Below are positions 31,745 to 40,951 of a stretch of DNA of 64,000 nucleotides, piece by piece. Source of the DNA: Nitratireductor sp. B36 (lineage in GTDB: Bacteria; Pseudomonadota; Alphaproteobacteria; Rhizobiales; Rhizobiaceae); the NCBI RefSeq assembly GCF_020833685.1, contig NZ_JACKZY010000002.1, forward strand, positions 930,001-994,000, given 5' to 3'. A program made the translations under genes and the position numbers. The notes under the pieces were generated by a model. It was not told the DNA's origin. It ran no database searches and saw only the letters and a list, made by a program, of their open reading frames with translations. The first letter of the stretch is position 1. Every line of letters begins with the position of its first letter.

Positions 31745-32530
31745 TCAGTCGCCGTAAGCGTCGAACGTGAAATACTTGTCGTTGATTTCCTTGTATTTTC
31801 CATTCTCGCGAATGGCTGTGATCGCGGCGTTCAGCTTTTCGCGAAGCTCGTCCTCCCCCTGCCGCACAGCAATGCCGATCCCGGGGCCGTAAATGTCCTC
31901 GCGCGGGGTGAGTGTGCCCAGAACCTTGCAGCAGGCGCCATCGTCACTGTCGAGAAATTCCTGCAGCACGATGATATCGTCGATGACCGCATCAAGCCGC
32001 CCGTTGACCATGTCGAGCTTGTATTCCTCCGCGGTCGGATAGACCTTCACGTCACTGTCGGTAAAGGTGGTTTCGGCGAAGTTCGCGTGGGTGGTCGAGC
32101 CCTGCGCACCGATAACCTTGCCGGCGAGATCTTCCGGTGTGGTACCGGCAATATCCGACTCCTTGGGCACGACCAGCGCGGGTGGCGTGTTGTAATACTT
32201 GTTGGTGAAGTCGACCTGCTTCTTGCGCTCTTCGGTGATCGACATGGAGGCCACGATGGCGTCGAACTTGCCCGCCTGCAACGCGGGAATAATACCGTCC
32301 CAGTCCTGCGTGACGAACTCGCATTCAGCCTTCATCTCTTCGCAAAGCGCTTTGGCGATATCGATATCAAACCCTTCAAGAGAGCCGTCTGCGGTCAGGT
32401 TGTTGAAGGGGGGATAGGCACCTTCAGTGCCGATCTTGAGCTTCATCATGTCCTGGGCATGAGCCGAGCCCACTGCCAGAGCCAAAGCTGCCGCAGGCAG
32501 TGCAAGCGCGATACGCCTTGAAATACGCAT
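31745..32530 (-). CDS. Periplasmic polar amino-acid binding protein
   Basis: The 261-residue protein has a signal peptide MRISRRIALALPAAALALA cut after AHA, then a type II solute-binding fold. The family signature is GFDIDIAKALCEEMKAECEF, and the ligand-contact segments IVASMSITEERKKQVDFT and GSTTHANFAE are in place. It resembles the lysine/arginine/ornithine-binding branch. The start at 32530 follows GAGAGGAACC. It leads the transporter operon. Confidence 0.9.
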   Translation of the reverse strand: MRISRRIALALPAAALALAVGSAHAQDMMKLKIGTEGAYPPFNNLTADGSLEGFDIDIAKALCEEMKAECEFVTQDWDGIIPALQAGKFDAIVASMSITEERKKQVDFTNKYYNTPPALVVPKESDIAGTTPEDLAGKVIGAQGSTTHANFAETTFTDSDVKVYPTAEEYKLDMVNGRLDAVIDDIIVLQEFLDSDDGACCKVLGTLTPREDIYGPGIGIAVRQGEDELREKLNAAITAIRENGKYKEINDKYFTFDAYGD

Positions 32531-32671
32531 TCTGGTTCCTCTCAATCTTATTATCTGCCGCTTCCGGCTTCCTGCCGGGCGGAACATGAAGCCGGATATT
32601 CCCACCGATCCGATTCAAATTGCAACCTTAAAGGTGACTGGTCCCATGCAATGAAGAGAGGGGGCGTTCCC

Positions 32672-33190
32672 CTAGCGCGCCCGTCGGCCGATGCCAGTGT
32701 GGCTAACAACAAAATCGGCGATCTGCTCCACCTCTCCGAGATCAAACCGTGGCAGATCCCCGGTATCTGTCTCGTGGTCTCCGGCAACAGCGACGATGGT
32801 TGGGTCTTCTGGTGCCAGGAAGGTCAGATCGCGCGCTTCCCGCCGCCGGCATTCCAACTTGGGATGATTTTCGCGTTTAAAACCTTCGATCAGGACGAGA
32901 TCGCACGGGGAGAGACGCGCGAGCATTTCGGTCAGGCTGGGCTCTTGTGCGCCCTTCAGTTCATGAATGATCGCCCAGCGGTTTTTGGAGACGATCGCCA
33001 CCTCCGAAGCCCCGGCGCTCCGGTGGCGGTGGGAGTCTGTGCCTTCATGGTCGATGTCGAACGCATGGTGTGCGTGTTTCAGCGTGGCGATCCGGAAACC
33101 GCGCTTCGTCAATTCCCTCACAAGCGCCGCTGTCAGGGTGGTTTTTCCGGAATTCTTCCAGCCTACAATGCCAAAAACCGCCTGTGTCAC
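32672..33190 (-). CDS. mobB: Molybdopterin-guanine dinucleotide biosynthesis protein B
   Basis: MobB is a GTP-binding accessory of MobA in attaching GMP to the molybdenum cofactor. The 172 residues start MTQAVFGIVGWKNSGKTTLT with a P-loop, followed by ATLKHAHHAFDIDHEGTDS and LVLIEGFKRE. The start overlaps the mobA stop by four bases, so translation is coupled. Confidence 0.92.
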   Translation of the reverse strand: MTQAVFGIVGWKNSGKTTLTAALVRELTKRGFRIATLKHAHHAFDIDHEGTDSHRHRSAGASEVAIVSKNRWAIIHELKGAQEPSLTEMLARLSPCDLVLIEGFKRENHPKLECRRREARDLTFLAPEDPTIVAVAGDHETDTGDLPRFDLGEVEQIADFVVSHTGIGRRAR

Positions 33191-33813
33191 ATTGCTTCCC
33201 TTTGGTGCCTTTCACGCGCTATCTGGAGATCTTCGGGCGTGTTGATATTGAAAAACGGATCGGCTTCGGGACTGCAAGGAAAGTCCACGAGAGCCGCGTT
33301 GTGTCGCTCGCAGGCATAGGCGCGAAGGCGACGGGTGCCGCCACTGGCAAGATGGCGGGCAAGGTCATCGGCGAGATGTTGAGGCCAGAGAGCGAAGACC
33401 GGATGAAGTGTGCCGTTGCTGCATGCCATTGCAGGCCCACCTGAAACACGAGCCGCTTCCATCAGGCGCGCAACAAGGTCTGCAGGAAGAAAAGGCGTGT
33501 CTGCTGCAGCGGTCACGATATGTGAAGGCTTGGGAGCGTTCGTTTTCGCCCATTCAAGGCCCGCCAAAACGCCACCCAACGGACCCATAGGTTCGGGGAG
33601 GGGATCGGCAATCACCTCAAGCCCCAGCGGGGCGAACCTCTGCGGGTCGCCGTTGGCGTTGAGCACCATGCGGTCGACCTGAGGTGAAAGCCGCTCCATT
33701 ACCGTTTCGATGATGGTTTTGGCGTTGAGACGCAGCAGTCCCTTGTCGCCGCCACCCATGCGCTGCGCCGTTCCACCGGCAAGGATTACTCCAGCAACGC
33801 CCAAGCTCATCAT
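33187..33813 (-). CDS. mobA: Molybdenum cofactor guanylyltransferase
   Basis: MobA transfers GMP from GTP to molybdopterin to make the guanine dinucleotide cofactor used by DMSO-reductase-type enzymes. The nucleotide-binding ILAGGTAQRMGGGDKGLL and the metal-binding TAAADTPFLPADL motifs are both present in 208 residues, the family length. mobB follows by a four-base overlap. moaA lies 2.4 kb upstream on the same strand. Confidence 0.92.
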   Translation of the reverse strand: MMSLGVAGVILAGGTAQRMGGGDKGLLRLNAKTIIETVMERLSPQVDRMVLNANGDPQRFAPLGLEVIADPLPEPMGPLGGVLAGLEWAKTNAPKPSHIVTAAADTPFLPADLVARLMEAARVSGGPAMACSNGTLHPVFALWPQHLADDLARHLASGGTRRLRAYACERHNAALVDFPCSPEADPFFNINTPEDLQIARERHQREAM

Positions 33814-33819
33814 CTCGCC

Positions 33820-35052
33820 TCAAATGTTTCCTGCCTGGCGGGCAACATAAATCACATAAAGCGATGCGACGATGGCGAGCGTGGAGGATGCGAGCATCAC
33901 CCATATCAGCGGGAATGGGCCGGTTTCCGGAGAAAGCACAGCCCCGGCTATAACTGAAAGCGCCGCGCCCCCGCCGATCTGCAGCGCCCCGCCGAGGCCT
34001 GAGGCCGAACCTGCAAGATGCGGCCTGACGCTGACAATACCGGCATTGGCATTTGGCATGGTCATGCCGTTGCCGATGCCGACAAAGAATGAGGGTCCAA
34101 AAAGCGACATCGGATGGAAAAACCCGCCTGCAAACAGCACCAGCGAAAGAACAAGTCCGAGAGAGGCAAAAATATTGCCCGCAAGCATCATGGGATTGAT
34201 GCCGATCCGCCTGGAAAAACGAGCAGTAAGGAAATTTCCGATCATGTACCCGACCGAGATCAGAATGAAATACATTCCGTATTGCGAAGGCGTCAGATCA
34301 AGAATTTCGGTGGCGACGTAGGGGCCGCCGCCGAGGAATGCAAAAAAAGCTCCCGATGCCATGGCCGCAGTTGCCGTGTAGCCCCAGAAACGCCTGGCGC
34401 GGAAAAGCTCGGGGTAGTTTTTCACTTGGGCCGTCATGCTGGCGGATAGGGTGCGGTTTGTCTCGCCCAGGTCGAGATACACCACCAGAAACGAGATGAT
34501 CCCGAAGCCGAGGATCAGGTAAAACGTTGCTTTCCATCCGTAGAGCTCATCCAGGAACCCTCCGATCAAGGGCCCGAGCATGGGAGCGAGCGTCATGCCC
34601 ATGGTGATATAACCTATCCGGCTTGCCGCCTCGTCTGCACCGACCGTGTCGCGAACGATTGCCCTTGAGAGAACCATGCCGGCGGCCGCGAAGGCCTGCA
34701 TCACCCGGCAGATCAGGAAAACCGTGATGTTGGGCGCCATCAATGCCGCGATCGTTGCCAAAATGAATATTGCGAAACAGGTCAGCATGACCGGGCGTCG
34801 GCCGAAATGGTCCGAAGCGGGGCCGATCCCCAGCTGAAGGACGGCTGTGGCCGCTAGGTAGAGCGAGACCGCCAGTTGAACGATGCTGTAATCCGCCTGG
34901 AAATACTCTGCCATGCCGGGAAGGGATGGCAGAAAAACGTTCATGGAAACCGCTGCCGTTGCGGTCGCGATCACGAGTGTCACGATGTGAGGCGGTGTTG
35001 CGGAACGGGATAAGATTTTTTCCATAACGACTTGCGAACCTTGCATGTTCAT
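33820..35052 (-). CDS. Bcr/CflA-type MFS drug efflux transporter
   Basis: A 410-residue, twelve-segment antiporter. The Bcr/CflA signature includes FLPSLPGMAEYFQ in the first loop, the MFS motif A in GPASDHFGRRPVML and the motif C-like GMTLAPMLGPLIGG. It should export a drug or metabolite by proton exchange. Six bases separate it from mobA. An ATG at 35025 would give a shorter form; neither has a strong ribosome site. Confidence 0.85.
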   Translation of the reverse strand: MNMQGSQVVMEKILSRSATPPHIVTLVIATATAAVSMNVFLPSLPGMAEYFQADYSIVQLAVSLYLAATAVLQLGIGPASDHFGRRPVMLTCFAIFILATIAALMAPNITVFLICRVMQAFAAAGMVLSRAIVRDTVGADEAASRIGYITMGMTLAPMLGPLIGGFLDELYGWKATFYLILGFGIISFLVVYLDLGETNRTLSASMTAQVKNYPELFRARRFWGYTATAAMASGAFFAFLGGGPYVATEILDLTPSQYGMYFILISVGYMIGNFLTARFSRRIGINPMMLAGNIFASLGLVLSLVLFAGGFFHPMSLFGPSFFVGIGNGMTMPNANAGIVSVRPHLAGSASGLGGALQIGGGAALSVIAGAVLSPETGPFPLIWVMLASSTLAIVASLYVIYVARQAGNI

Positions 35053-35139
35053 CGGCCTGGTTACTTTGACCGAATGGTGCCGGCATTGTGGGATGATGCT
35101 TAATTTGGCCGGCGGTGTTGTCCGAGGGGCTTAAACACG

Positions 35140-36090
35140 TCATGTGCCCTCAGTGGCCATTCCGGGACTGGTGCTTTTTGCGGCAGGTTTTGTCCGATTG
35201 ACGATCTGCTCGCGGTAAAGCGTGTAGAGACCTGAACATACGACCAACAACGCGCCTGTAATCATCACGCGATCGGGCCAGTCGGCAAAAAACACAATGC
35301 CAAGGCCGATAGCCCATAAGAGCGCCGTATATCGAAACGGCGCGATGAAGGAGAGCTCGCCAACCCGCAGCGACAGCACGATGAAATGATAGCCACAGAC
35401 AATGCACAATGTGGCGCCCACGAGAACAGCGAAATCTGTTCCGCTCATTGGGGCCCAGCCTCCGTAGGGTACGAGTAAAACCGCGCCGGCGATCGTCACC
35501 GAAGCGGCGGTTGCGGCCGAAATCAGGGGCGAGGGGATATCTGGCGGAATTTTCCGGGTCGTAAGATCGCGCATGGTGGCAAACGCCACCGCTGCCACAC
35601 CGTAAAGCGAATAGGCGTTGAAGGCATCGAAGCCAGGCCGAATGATGATCAAGATGCCGATGAAACCCACCAGGATAGCGCTCCAGCGGCGCCACCCAAC
35701 CGGCTCGCCCAGAAAGAAGGCCGCACCGAGTGTGACAGCCAGCGGGAGTGCCTGCATGACGGCTGCAAGGTTTGCAATCGGCATATGGGCGAGGGCTGAA
35801 AGGAAACATATGGTCGCGCCGGTCTCGCCGGCGACGCGCAAGGCCACCATGGGGTGGAAGATGGCACGCGGCGCCTTCAGCGCCTTCCAGTGCCAGGCCA
35901 GCAGAAGCATCACCAGTGTGGCCATGACCCCGCGTACCAGCATGACCTGCGCCATGTTCATGTTTTCGGCGACGAGCTTTGTCAGGCCGTCATTGACCGT
36001 GAAACCAGCCATGGCAATGGACATGAAAAGCGCACCGCGCGCATTCGGCGAAAACGACACGACCACCTCGCGATGCACAGCGGCGAACAC
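35140..36090 (-). CDS. DMT-superfamily (EamA) transporter
   Basis: The 316-residue protein has ten hydrophobic segments forming two EamA repeats, the second beginning about residue 170. Conserved points include the end of repeat 1 FLGEPVGWRRWSAILVGFIGILII. Solute and direction are unknown; family members often export metabolites. It follows moaA on the same strand with 149 bases between. Confidence 0.85.
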   Translation of the reverse strand: MFAAVHREVVVSFSPNARGALFMSIAMAGFTVNDGLTKLVAENMNMAQVMLVRGVMATLVMLLLAWHWKALKAPRAIFHPMVALRVAGETGATICFLSALAHMPIANLAAVMQALPLAVTLGAAFFLGEPVGWRRWSAILVGFIGILIIIRPGFDAFNAYSLYGVAAVAFATMRDLTTRKIPPDIPSPLISAATAASVTIAGAVLLVPYGGWAPMSGTDFAVLVGATLCIVCGYHFIVLSLRVGELSFIAPFRYTALLWAIGLGIVFFADWPDRVMITGALLVVCSGLYTLYREQIVNRTKPAAKSTSPGMATEGT

Positions 36091-36239
36091 GCGACGGTTT
36101 TCAACGCACCGTGTCCACCTGGAATGAGTTCCTATGGTCTTCGGGAGAAACGAATCCCACCTCCACTATGGGATCCGATGCTAAGTATACCTTATGGAAT
36201 TGGCAATCGGTTCGTGGCTGAAAAACCGGAGGCTGCGAT

Positions 36240-37271
36240 CTAGCCGCCGGTGACGCTCATATGCCGCGAAACCGACGGACGATTGGTGCGCCGGTCAATG
36301 ACGAAATCATGTCCCTTGGGTTTGCGGGCAATGGCATTGTCGATGGCCGTGGCCAGAAGATCGTTGCCTTCCGATGCTCTGAGCGCAGCCCGCAGGTCGG
36401 CTGAATCATCCTGGCCGAGGCACATATAGAGCATGCCCGTGCAGGTGATGCGCACACGGTTACAGCTTTCGCAGAAATTGTGTGTCATCGGTGTGATGAA
36501 GCCAAGCTTTCCGCCGGTTTCAGCGACTTCGACATAGCGCGCCGGGCCACCCGTTTTGAAAGGGATGTCTTTCAGTGTGAATTCCCGCTCCAGTTGAGCG
36601 CGAAGAAGGGACAGCGGAAGATACTGGTCCGTGCGGTCACCGTCGATTTCGCCCATGGGCATCGTTTCGATCACGGTCATATCCATTCCGCGACCATGTG
36701 CCCAGCGCAACATTGCGGGGATTTCATCTTCGTTGAACCCCTTGAGGGCCACGGTGTTGAGCTTGATCTTCAGGCCGGCATCCTCTGCTGCCTCAATGCC
36801 ACGCATGACCTTTTCCAGCCTACCCCACCGGGTGATTGCATGAAATTTGTCCGGGTCCAGCGTGTCGATCGAAACGTTGATGCGCTTCACACCGCAGTCG
36901 GCCAGCTCACCGGCAAAGCGCTCGAGCTGAGACCCGTTGCTTGTCAGGGTAAGCTCGTCGAGTGCACCGGTTTTCAGATGCCGCGAGAGCTGGCGCACCA
37001 GGTGCATGATGTTCTTGCGTACCAACGGTTCTCCGCCGGTCAAACGCAGGCGCCGAACGCCTTTTTCGATGAAGACGGTGCAGAGACGGTCCAATTCCTC
37101 GAGGCTCAGCAAATCCCGCTTGGGGAGGAATGTCATGTCCTCCGCCATGCAATAGACACAACGAAAATCGCATCGATCGGTCACCGAAACACGCAGATAG
37201 TCGATGGCGCGCCCGAAGGGGTCGATCATGGTGCTCTGCGTCATAGGCTCGCTTCCGCTGGCATTCTTCAT
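36240..37271 (-). CDS. moaA: GTP 3',8-cyclase, first step of molybdenum cofactor synthesis
   Basis: MoaA is a radical-SAM enzyme that turns GTP into 3',8-cyclo-GTP with MoaC. The radical-SAM cluster is in CDFRCVYC, the second iron-sulphur site is in [19 protein letters not shown], and the flexible C-terminal GG tail (MSVTGG) that enters the active site is intact. It is 343 residues as expected. ATGs at 37244 and 37229 are alternative starts. It is divergent from the DUF971 gene and co-directional with mobA-mobB. Confidence 0.95.
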   Translation of the reverse strand: MKNASGSEPMTQSTMIDPFGRAIDYLRVSVTDRCDFRCVYCMAEDMTFLPKRDLLSLEELDRLCTVFIEKGVRRLRLTGGEPLVRKNIMHLVRQLSRHLKTGALDELTLTSNGSQLERFAGELADCGVKRINVSIDTLDPDKFHAITRWGRLEKVMRGIEAAEDAGLKIKLNTVALKGFNEDEIPAMLRWAHGRGMDMTVIETMPMGEIDGDRTDQYLPLSLLRAQLEREFTLKDIPFKTGGPARYVEVAETGGKLGFITPMTHNFCESCNRVRITCTGMLYMCLGQDDSADLRAALRASEGNDLLATAIDNAIARKPKGHDFVIDRRTNRPSVSRHMSVTGG

Positions 37272-37336
37272 CGGGTTGGTACTCTGTTATGTCGTGACAC
37301 AAGGTTCGCTGGTCAAGCGCTGCAGGCTAGCATTGG

Positions 37337-37358
37337 TGCAATTGTCCGAGCAATTGCA
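37337..37358. promoter_or_regulatory. TGCAATTG / CAATTGCA dyad between moaA and the DUF971 gene
   Basis: A perfect eight-base inverted repeat with a six-base spacer sits in the middle of the 147-base divergent promoter region. The symmetry is that of a dimeric repressor site and could serve both genes. I do not know the regulator; it does not look like a ModE site. Confidence 0.4.
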
Positions 37359-37418
37359 GGGAAGGGCTTTTCACTTGGGCCAAAGCTGAATAGGTCTAGA
37401 CCCGAAAGGTGGTGGCGG

Positions 37419-37772
37419 ATGAAACCTCCCAAGGAACTGCGTGTTTCAAAGGACCGTTCAGTCATGACGGTTCTCTTTCCGGATTCCGAACCAGCAGAGT
37501 TGTCGGCGGAAATGCTTCGCGTTCTGTCCCCCTCGGCTGAGGTTCAGGGACACTCGCCCGAACAGCGCGTGACAGTTTCTGGAAAACGGCATGTAACCAT
37601 CAGCCGGGCTGAGCCCGTCGGCAATTATGCTGTGCGGCTTGTGTTCAGCGACGGGCATCAAAGCGGTATTTTCACCTGGGCCTATCTGCATGAACTCGTC
37701 ACGAGCAAAGAGGCCAAGTGGCAGTGGTATCTGGACGACTTGCAGCAAAAAGGATTGAGCCGTGATGCTTGA
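37419..37772 (+). CDS. DUF971 domain protein
   Basis: The 117 residues start KPPKELRVSKDRSVMTVLF and include the family's LVFSDGHQSGIFTW and YLHEL segments, close to the N-terminal domain of gamma-butyrobetaine hydroxylase. Stand-alone DUF971 proteins are tied by context to iron-sulphur and molybdenum cofactor genes, and moaA is divergent here. The start follows AAAGGTGGTGG. The next gene begins eight bases before its end. Confidence 0.85.
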   Translation: MKPPKELRVSKDRSVMTVLFPDSEPAELSAEMLRVLSPSAEVQGHSPEQRVTVSGKRHVTISRAEPVGNYAVRLVFSDGHQSGIFTWAYLHELVTSKEAKWQWYLDDLQQKGLSRDA

Positions 37773-38391
37773 GCAGGACGCATATTCCATTACGTCGATC
37801 GAAGCCCTTGAAGCGCTTTACGGGACGCCCGGCCAAGCCTCTCTCGTCAAGGTCACGGACCGGGTGATACCAGAGTATGCAGCGCTGGTTGAAGCGTCGC
37901 CTTTCGTGGCGCTCGCCACCATCGGGCCTGAGGGGATTGACTGCTCGCCGCGCGGCGACAAACCCGGATTCGTGCGCATTCATGATGAAAAAACGCTCAT
38001 GATGCCCGACCGGCGCGGCAACAACCGTATGGATTCGCTACGAAACATTGTTCGTGATGAACGGGCCGCCTTTCTCTTTCTGATCCCGGGAGCCGGTACG
38101 ACATTGCGCGTCAACGGTCGTGCGCGGCTTTCAGCCGATCCTGATTTGCGTGCTTCCTTTGCTGTTGATGAAGCCGCGCCGCGGTCGGTCATCGTTCTTT
38201 CGGTGGAGGAGGTTTATTTTCAGTGCGCCCGGGCGATCGTTCGTTCCGATCTCTGGAACAGTGAAAAGCATGTTGATCCGCAGAGCCTGCCGACGCCTGG
38301 GCAAATCCTGCAGGTGACAAGCCGGGCCGAGATCGACGGCGTCTCTTATGACCGGGAATGGCCTGAACGCGCCCGAAAGAGCATGTGGTAG
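37765..38391 (+). CDS. Pyridoxamine 5'-phosphate oxidase-like FMN protein, MSMEG_1061 family
   Basis: A 208-residue split-barrel flavoprotein with VEASPFVALATIGPEGIDCSPRGDKPGFV, and the FMN phosphate contacts in RRGNNRMDSLRN. Such proteins bind FMN or F420 and reduce small substrates; none is established for this subgroup. The ATG at 37765 overlaps the DUF971 stop by eight bases and suggests coupling. A GTG one codon earlier is possible. Confidence 0.83.
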   Translation: MLEQDAYSITSIEALEALYGTPGQASLVKVTDRVIPEYAALVEASPFVALATIGPEGIDCSPRGDKPGFVRIHDEKTLMMPDRRGNNRMDSLRNIVRDERAAFLFLIPGAGTTLRVNGRARLSADPDLRASFAVDEAAPRSVIVLSVEEVYFQCARAIVRSDLWNSEKHVDPQSLPTPGQILQVTSRAEIDGVSYDREWPERARKSMW

Positions 38392-38397
38392 TTTCCC

Positions 38398-38748
38398 TCA
38401 GCGGTGAACGAGAATGTTCACCAATTTTCCGAAGGGGTCCCGGGTGTAGAAGCGCCTGACACCCCAGGGCTCTACAGCTGGTCCGTACTCAATCGGATAT
38501 CCTGCCTTCCGGACCCTCTCAAGTGCCTCATCGAGATCGTCCACCTCTATGGAAAGATCGGGCACTGGCGTGTCCGATCCGCCCTGTGACATGATGCTGA
38601 CCTGCAGGGACATCTTTTCCTGCACGCCATAGGTTGCGATCCAGCCCTGGTCCATCAGGATGTCCAGCCCAAGAACTTCGGCATAGAAATGCTTTGCCTT
38701 GTCAACTCGCGCCGAGGCGATGTTGGCGACAATTCGCTTCACTTGCAT
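38398..38748 (-). CDS. VOC-superfamily (glyoxalase / dioxygenase fold) protein
   Basis: The 116 residues make one pair of beta-alpha-beta-beta-beta modules, with NIASARVDKAKHFYAEVLG at the start and FYTRDPFGKLVNIL at the end, typical of the fold. Metal ligands are not complete by eye, as the usual first His is replaced. It could be a resistance or binding protein. It follows the Fsr-type transporter on the same strand. Confidence 0.8.
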   Translation of the reverse strand: MQVKRIVANIASARVDKAKHFYAEVLGLDILMDQGWIATYGVQEKMSLQVSIMSQGGSDTPVPDLSIEVDDLDEALERVRKAGYPIEYGPAVEPWGVRRFYTRDPFGKLVNILVHR

Positions 38749-38767
38749 GGCATCTCTCCGTTCGGCT

Positions 38768-39976
38768 TCATCCCGCCTTTTTGAGATTTGGGAGAAACAC
38801 GGTCAACAGGCCGAGCAGTGGCAGGAAGGAGCAGATCCTGTAGACGAACTCGATCCCGGTGCTGTCTGCGATAATGCCCAGCACCGCTGCCCCCAGGCCA
38901 CCGAGGCCGAAAGCAAAGCCAAAGAACATGCCAGCGACCATGCCCACGCGACCCGGCAGCAGTTCCTGCGCGAAGACCACGATTTGCGGGAAGGCTGACG
39001 CGAGAATTAGGCCGATTGCGACGCTCAGGACGGGGGTCCAGAAAAGGTTCGCATAAGGGAGAGCCAGGGTGAATGGCAGAACGCCGAGAATGGAGAACCA
39101 GATCACGGTCTTCGAACCGATACGATCACCGATCAATCCTCCCAAAACGGTGCCGGCTGCCACCGATCCGAGGAAAACGAACAGAAGAATCTGTGACTGC
39201 TGGACGCTGATGCCGAATTTCTCGATGAGGAAGAACGTGTAATAGCTTGAAATGCCTGCCATATAGACGTTCTTCGCAAAGACCAGAGAAACTAGAACTG
39301 CGAGCGACATGGCAATCTTGCCGCGTGGGAGGGTGAGGGCCTGTGCAGGTGCTGCACGTTTTGCAGCGCGCTGCCGGTAGCCCGCATACCATGCGCTCAC
39401 ACGCCATAGAACGATCATGCCGAGAAGGGCCGCGAGGCAAAACCACGCGACGCTGCCTTGGCCTCTCGGCACCACGATAAAGGCGGCGAGCAGTGGACCG
39501 ATTGCAGACCCGGCATTGCCGCCCACCTGGAAAACCGCCTGCGCCAGCCCGTATCGGCCACCCGAAGCGAGACGCGCTACACGAGAAGATTCGGGGTGAA
39601 AGATCGCCGATCCCAGTCCAATAAACATCGCGCCGGTCAGGAGCAACGCGTAGTTGGCAGCCGTTGCCAGCAGAAGCAGTCCGAAAAAGGTCGAACCCAT
39701 ACCAACGGGTAGGGAGTAAGGCATCGGTTTCTTGTCGGTGGTCAGTCCGATTGCCGGCTGGAGCAGCGATGCGGTCACCTGAAATGCCATGGTCAAAAGA
39801 CCGATCTGCCAGAAATCCAGCCCGTAATCGCTTTTCAGCATCGGATAGATTGCCGCAAGCATCGATTGCATGATGTCGTTCAACATGTGGCAGAAGCTGA
39901 CGGCCAGAAGGACCGCGAATGCGGTCTGTTCTGCTGGTGCGGTGGGCCGGTCGGCGGTGGTGTCGGTCACGTTCAT
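38768..39976 (-). CDS. MFS transporter related to fosmidomycin resistance protein Fsr
   Basis: The 402-residue, twelve-segment transporter has LLAVSFCHMLNDIMQSMLAA and GLGSAIFHPESSRVARLASGG, which are hallmarks of the Fsr branch. These proteins export fosmidomycin or other small anions. The divergent AraC-type gene probably regulates it. The VOC gene is 19 bases downstream. Confidence 0.86.
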   Translation of the reverse strand: MNVTDTTADRPTAPAEQTAFAVLLAVSFCHMLNDIMQSMLAAIYPMLKSDYGLDFWQIGLLTMAFQVTASLLQPAIGLTTDKKPMPYSLPVGMGSTFFGLLLLATAANYALLLTGAMFIGLGSAIFHPESSRVARLASGGRYGLAQAVFQVGGNAGSAIGPLLAAFIVVPRGQGSVAWFCLAALLGMIVLWRVSAWYAGYRQRAAKRAAPAQALTLPRGKIAMSLAVLVSLVFAKNVYMAGISSYYTFFLIEKFGISVQQSQILLFVFLGSVAAGTVLGGLIGDRIGSKTVIWFSILGVLPFTLALPYANLFWTPVLSVAIGLILASAFPQIVVFAQELLPGRVGMVAGMFFGFAFGLGGLGAAVLGIIADSTGIEFVYRICSFLPLLGLLTVFLPNLKKAG

Positions 39977-40078
39977 GCTCCATGGGAAGAGGCTGCCGAT
40001 TGGACGGCAGCCGCTTATACGCTTCTTGCAAATGACCTGCGTCAGTGATTTGGTCTAGTTTTTTCGCAAGTGGGCCAA

Positions 40079-40921
40079 ATGCGTTCTCCCTCTCGTCCAG
40101 ACAAAGTTGTGTTCAACAGGGACCGACCGGTCGACGATGAAAAGCGTCGCTCATGGCTCGAGCAAATGGAGGGCGATCTCGTCATCGGCGAGATTGCGCA
40201 GGCGGCGCATGCCGAGGTGCCTGCGCATCGTCATACGCGGGGGCAGCTTCTTCATGCCAGCCGCGGTGTGGTGCTGGTCAGGACAAGTTTTGGTCACTGG
40301 ATCGTGCCCACCGGTCAGGCCATCTGGATACCCTCGGGGTTGGAGCATGCGGTGGAGATGATGACCGATGTGCGCGTGCAGTCGGTTTATATTTTGCCTG
40401 AAGCGATCCCTGATCTGCCATCGAGGCCGCGTGTCGTTCGTATCACACCACTTTTGCGCAGCCTTCTGGAGGAGGTGGCGTCCTTGCCGCATGTGGCTCA
40501 ACCGACCGGCCGAACCGGCTTGCTCTATGAGCTTATCATGCATGAAATTCCACGTTTGCCGGAATTGCCGCTCGGATTACCCTTTCCGTCGGACCCGCGG
40601 CTTGTGCGCATGTGCCGATCTTTTCTTGAAACACCGGAGAGCCGTGTCACCATCGATCATTGGGCACGCTCGGCAGGCATGAGCCGCCGCACATTCACCC
40701 GACGTTTCAAGCAGGAGGTCGGGCTTAGCCTCTCGCTTTGGCGTCAGCAGGCCAGTTTGTTTGCCGCGTTGCCGAGGCTGGCAAGCGGCGAAGCCGTAAC
40801 CACGGTGGCTCTGGATCTGGGTTATGAAAGCGTTGCCGCCTTCACGACGATGTTTAAGCGTATGCTGGGTGCATCGCCGCGCAACTATCTGAAAGCGCCC
40901 GACGCGGAAAGTGGCACGTAA
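40079..40921 (+). CDS. AraC-family transcriptional regulator
   Basis: The 280-residue protein has an N-terminal cupin-like sensor (AHRHTRGQLLHASRGVVLV) and two helix-turn-helix motifs at the C-terminus (MSRRTFTRRFKQEVGLSL and VALDLGYESVAAFTTMFKRM). It is divergent from the fsr-type gene with 102 bases between, so control of that exporter is likely. A GTG at 40070 is an alternative start. Confidence 0.87.
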   Translation: MRSPSRPDKVVFNRDRPVDDEKRRSWLEQMEGDLVIGEIAQAAHAEVPAHRHTRGQLLHASRGVVLVRTSFGHWIVPTGQAIWIPSGLEHAVEMMTDVRVQSVYILPEAIPDLPSRPRVVRITPLLRSLLEEVASLPHVAQPTGRTGLLYELIMHEIPRLPELPLGLPFPSDPRLVRMCRSFLETPESRVTIDHWARSAGMSRRTFTRRFKQEVGLSLSLWRQQASLFAALPRLASGEAVTTVALDLGYESVAAFTTMFKRMLGASPRNYLKAPDAESGT

Positions 40922-40951
40922 GACACGCGGCGTTGGTTGAAAACCCGCACC

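Noticed and set aside
36480-37418. Extension of the DUF971 frame back over moaA
   Set aside because: The open frame is antisense to moaA; the ribosome site and family start put the real beginning at 37419.
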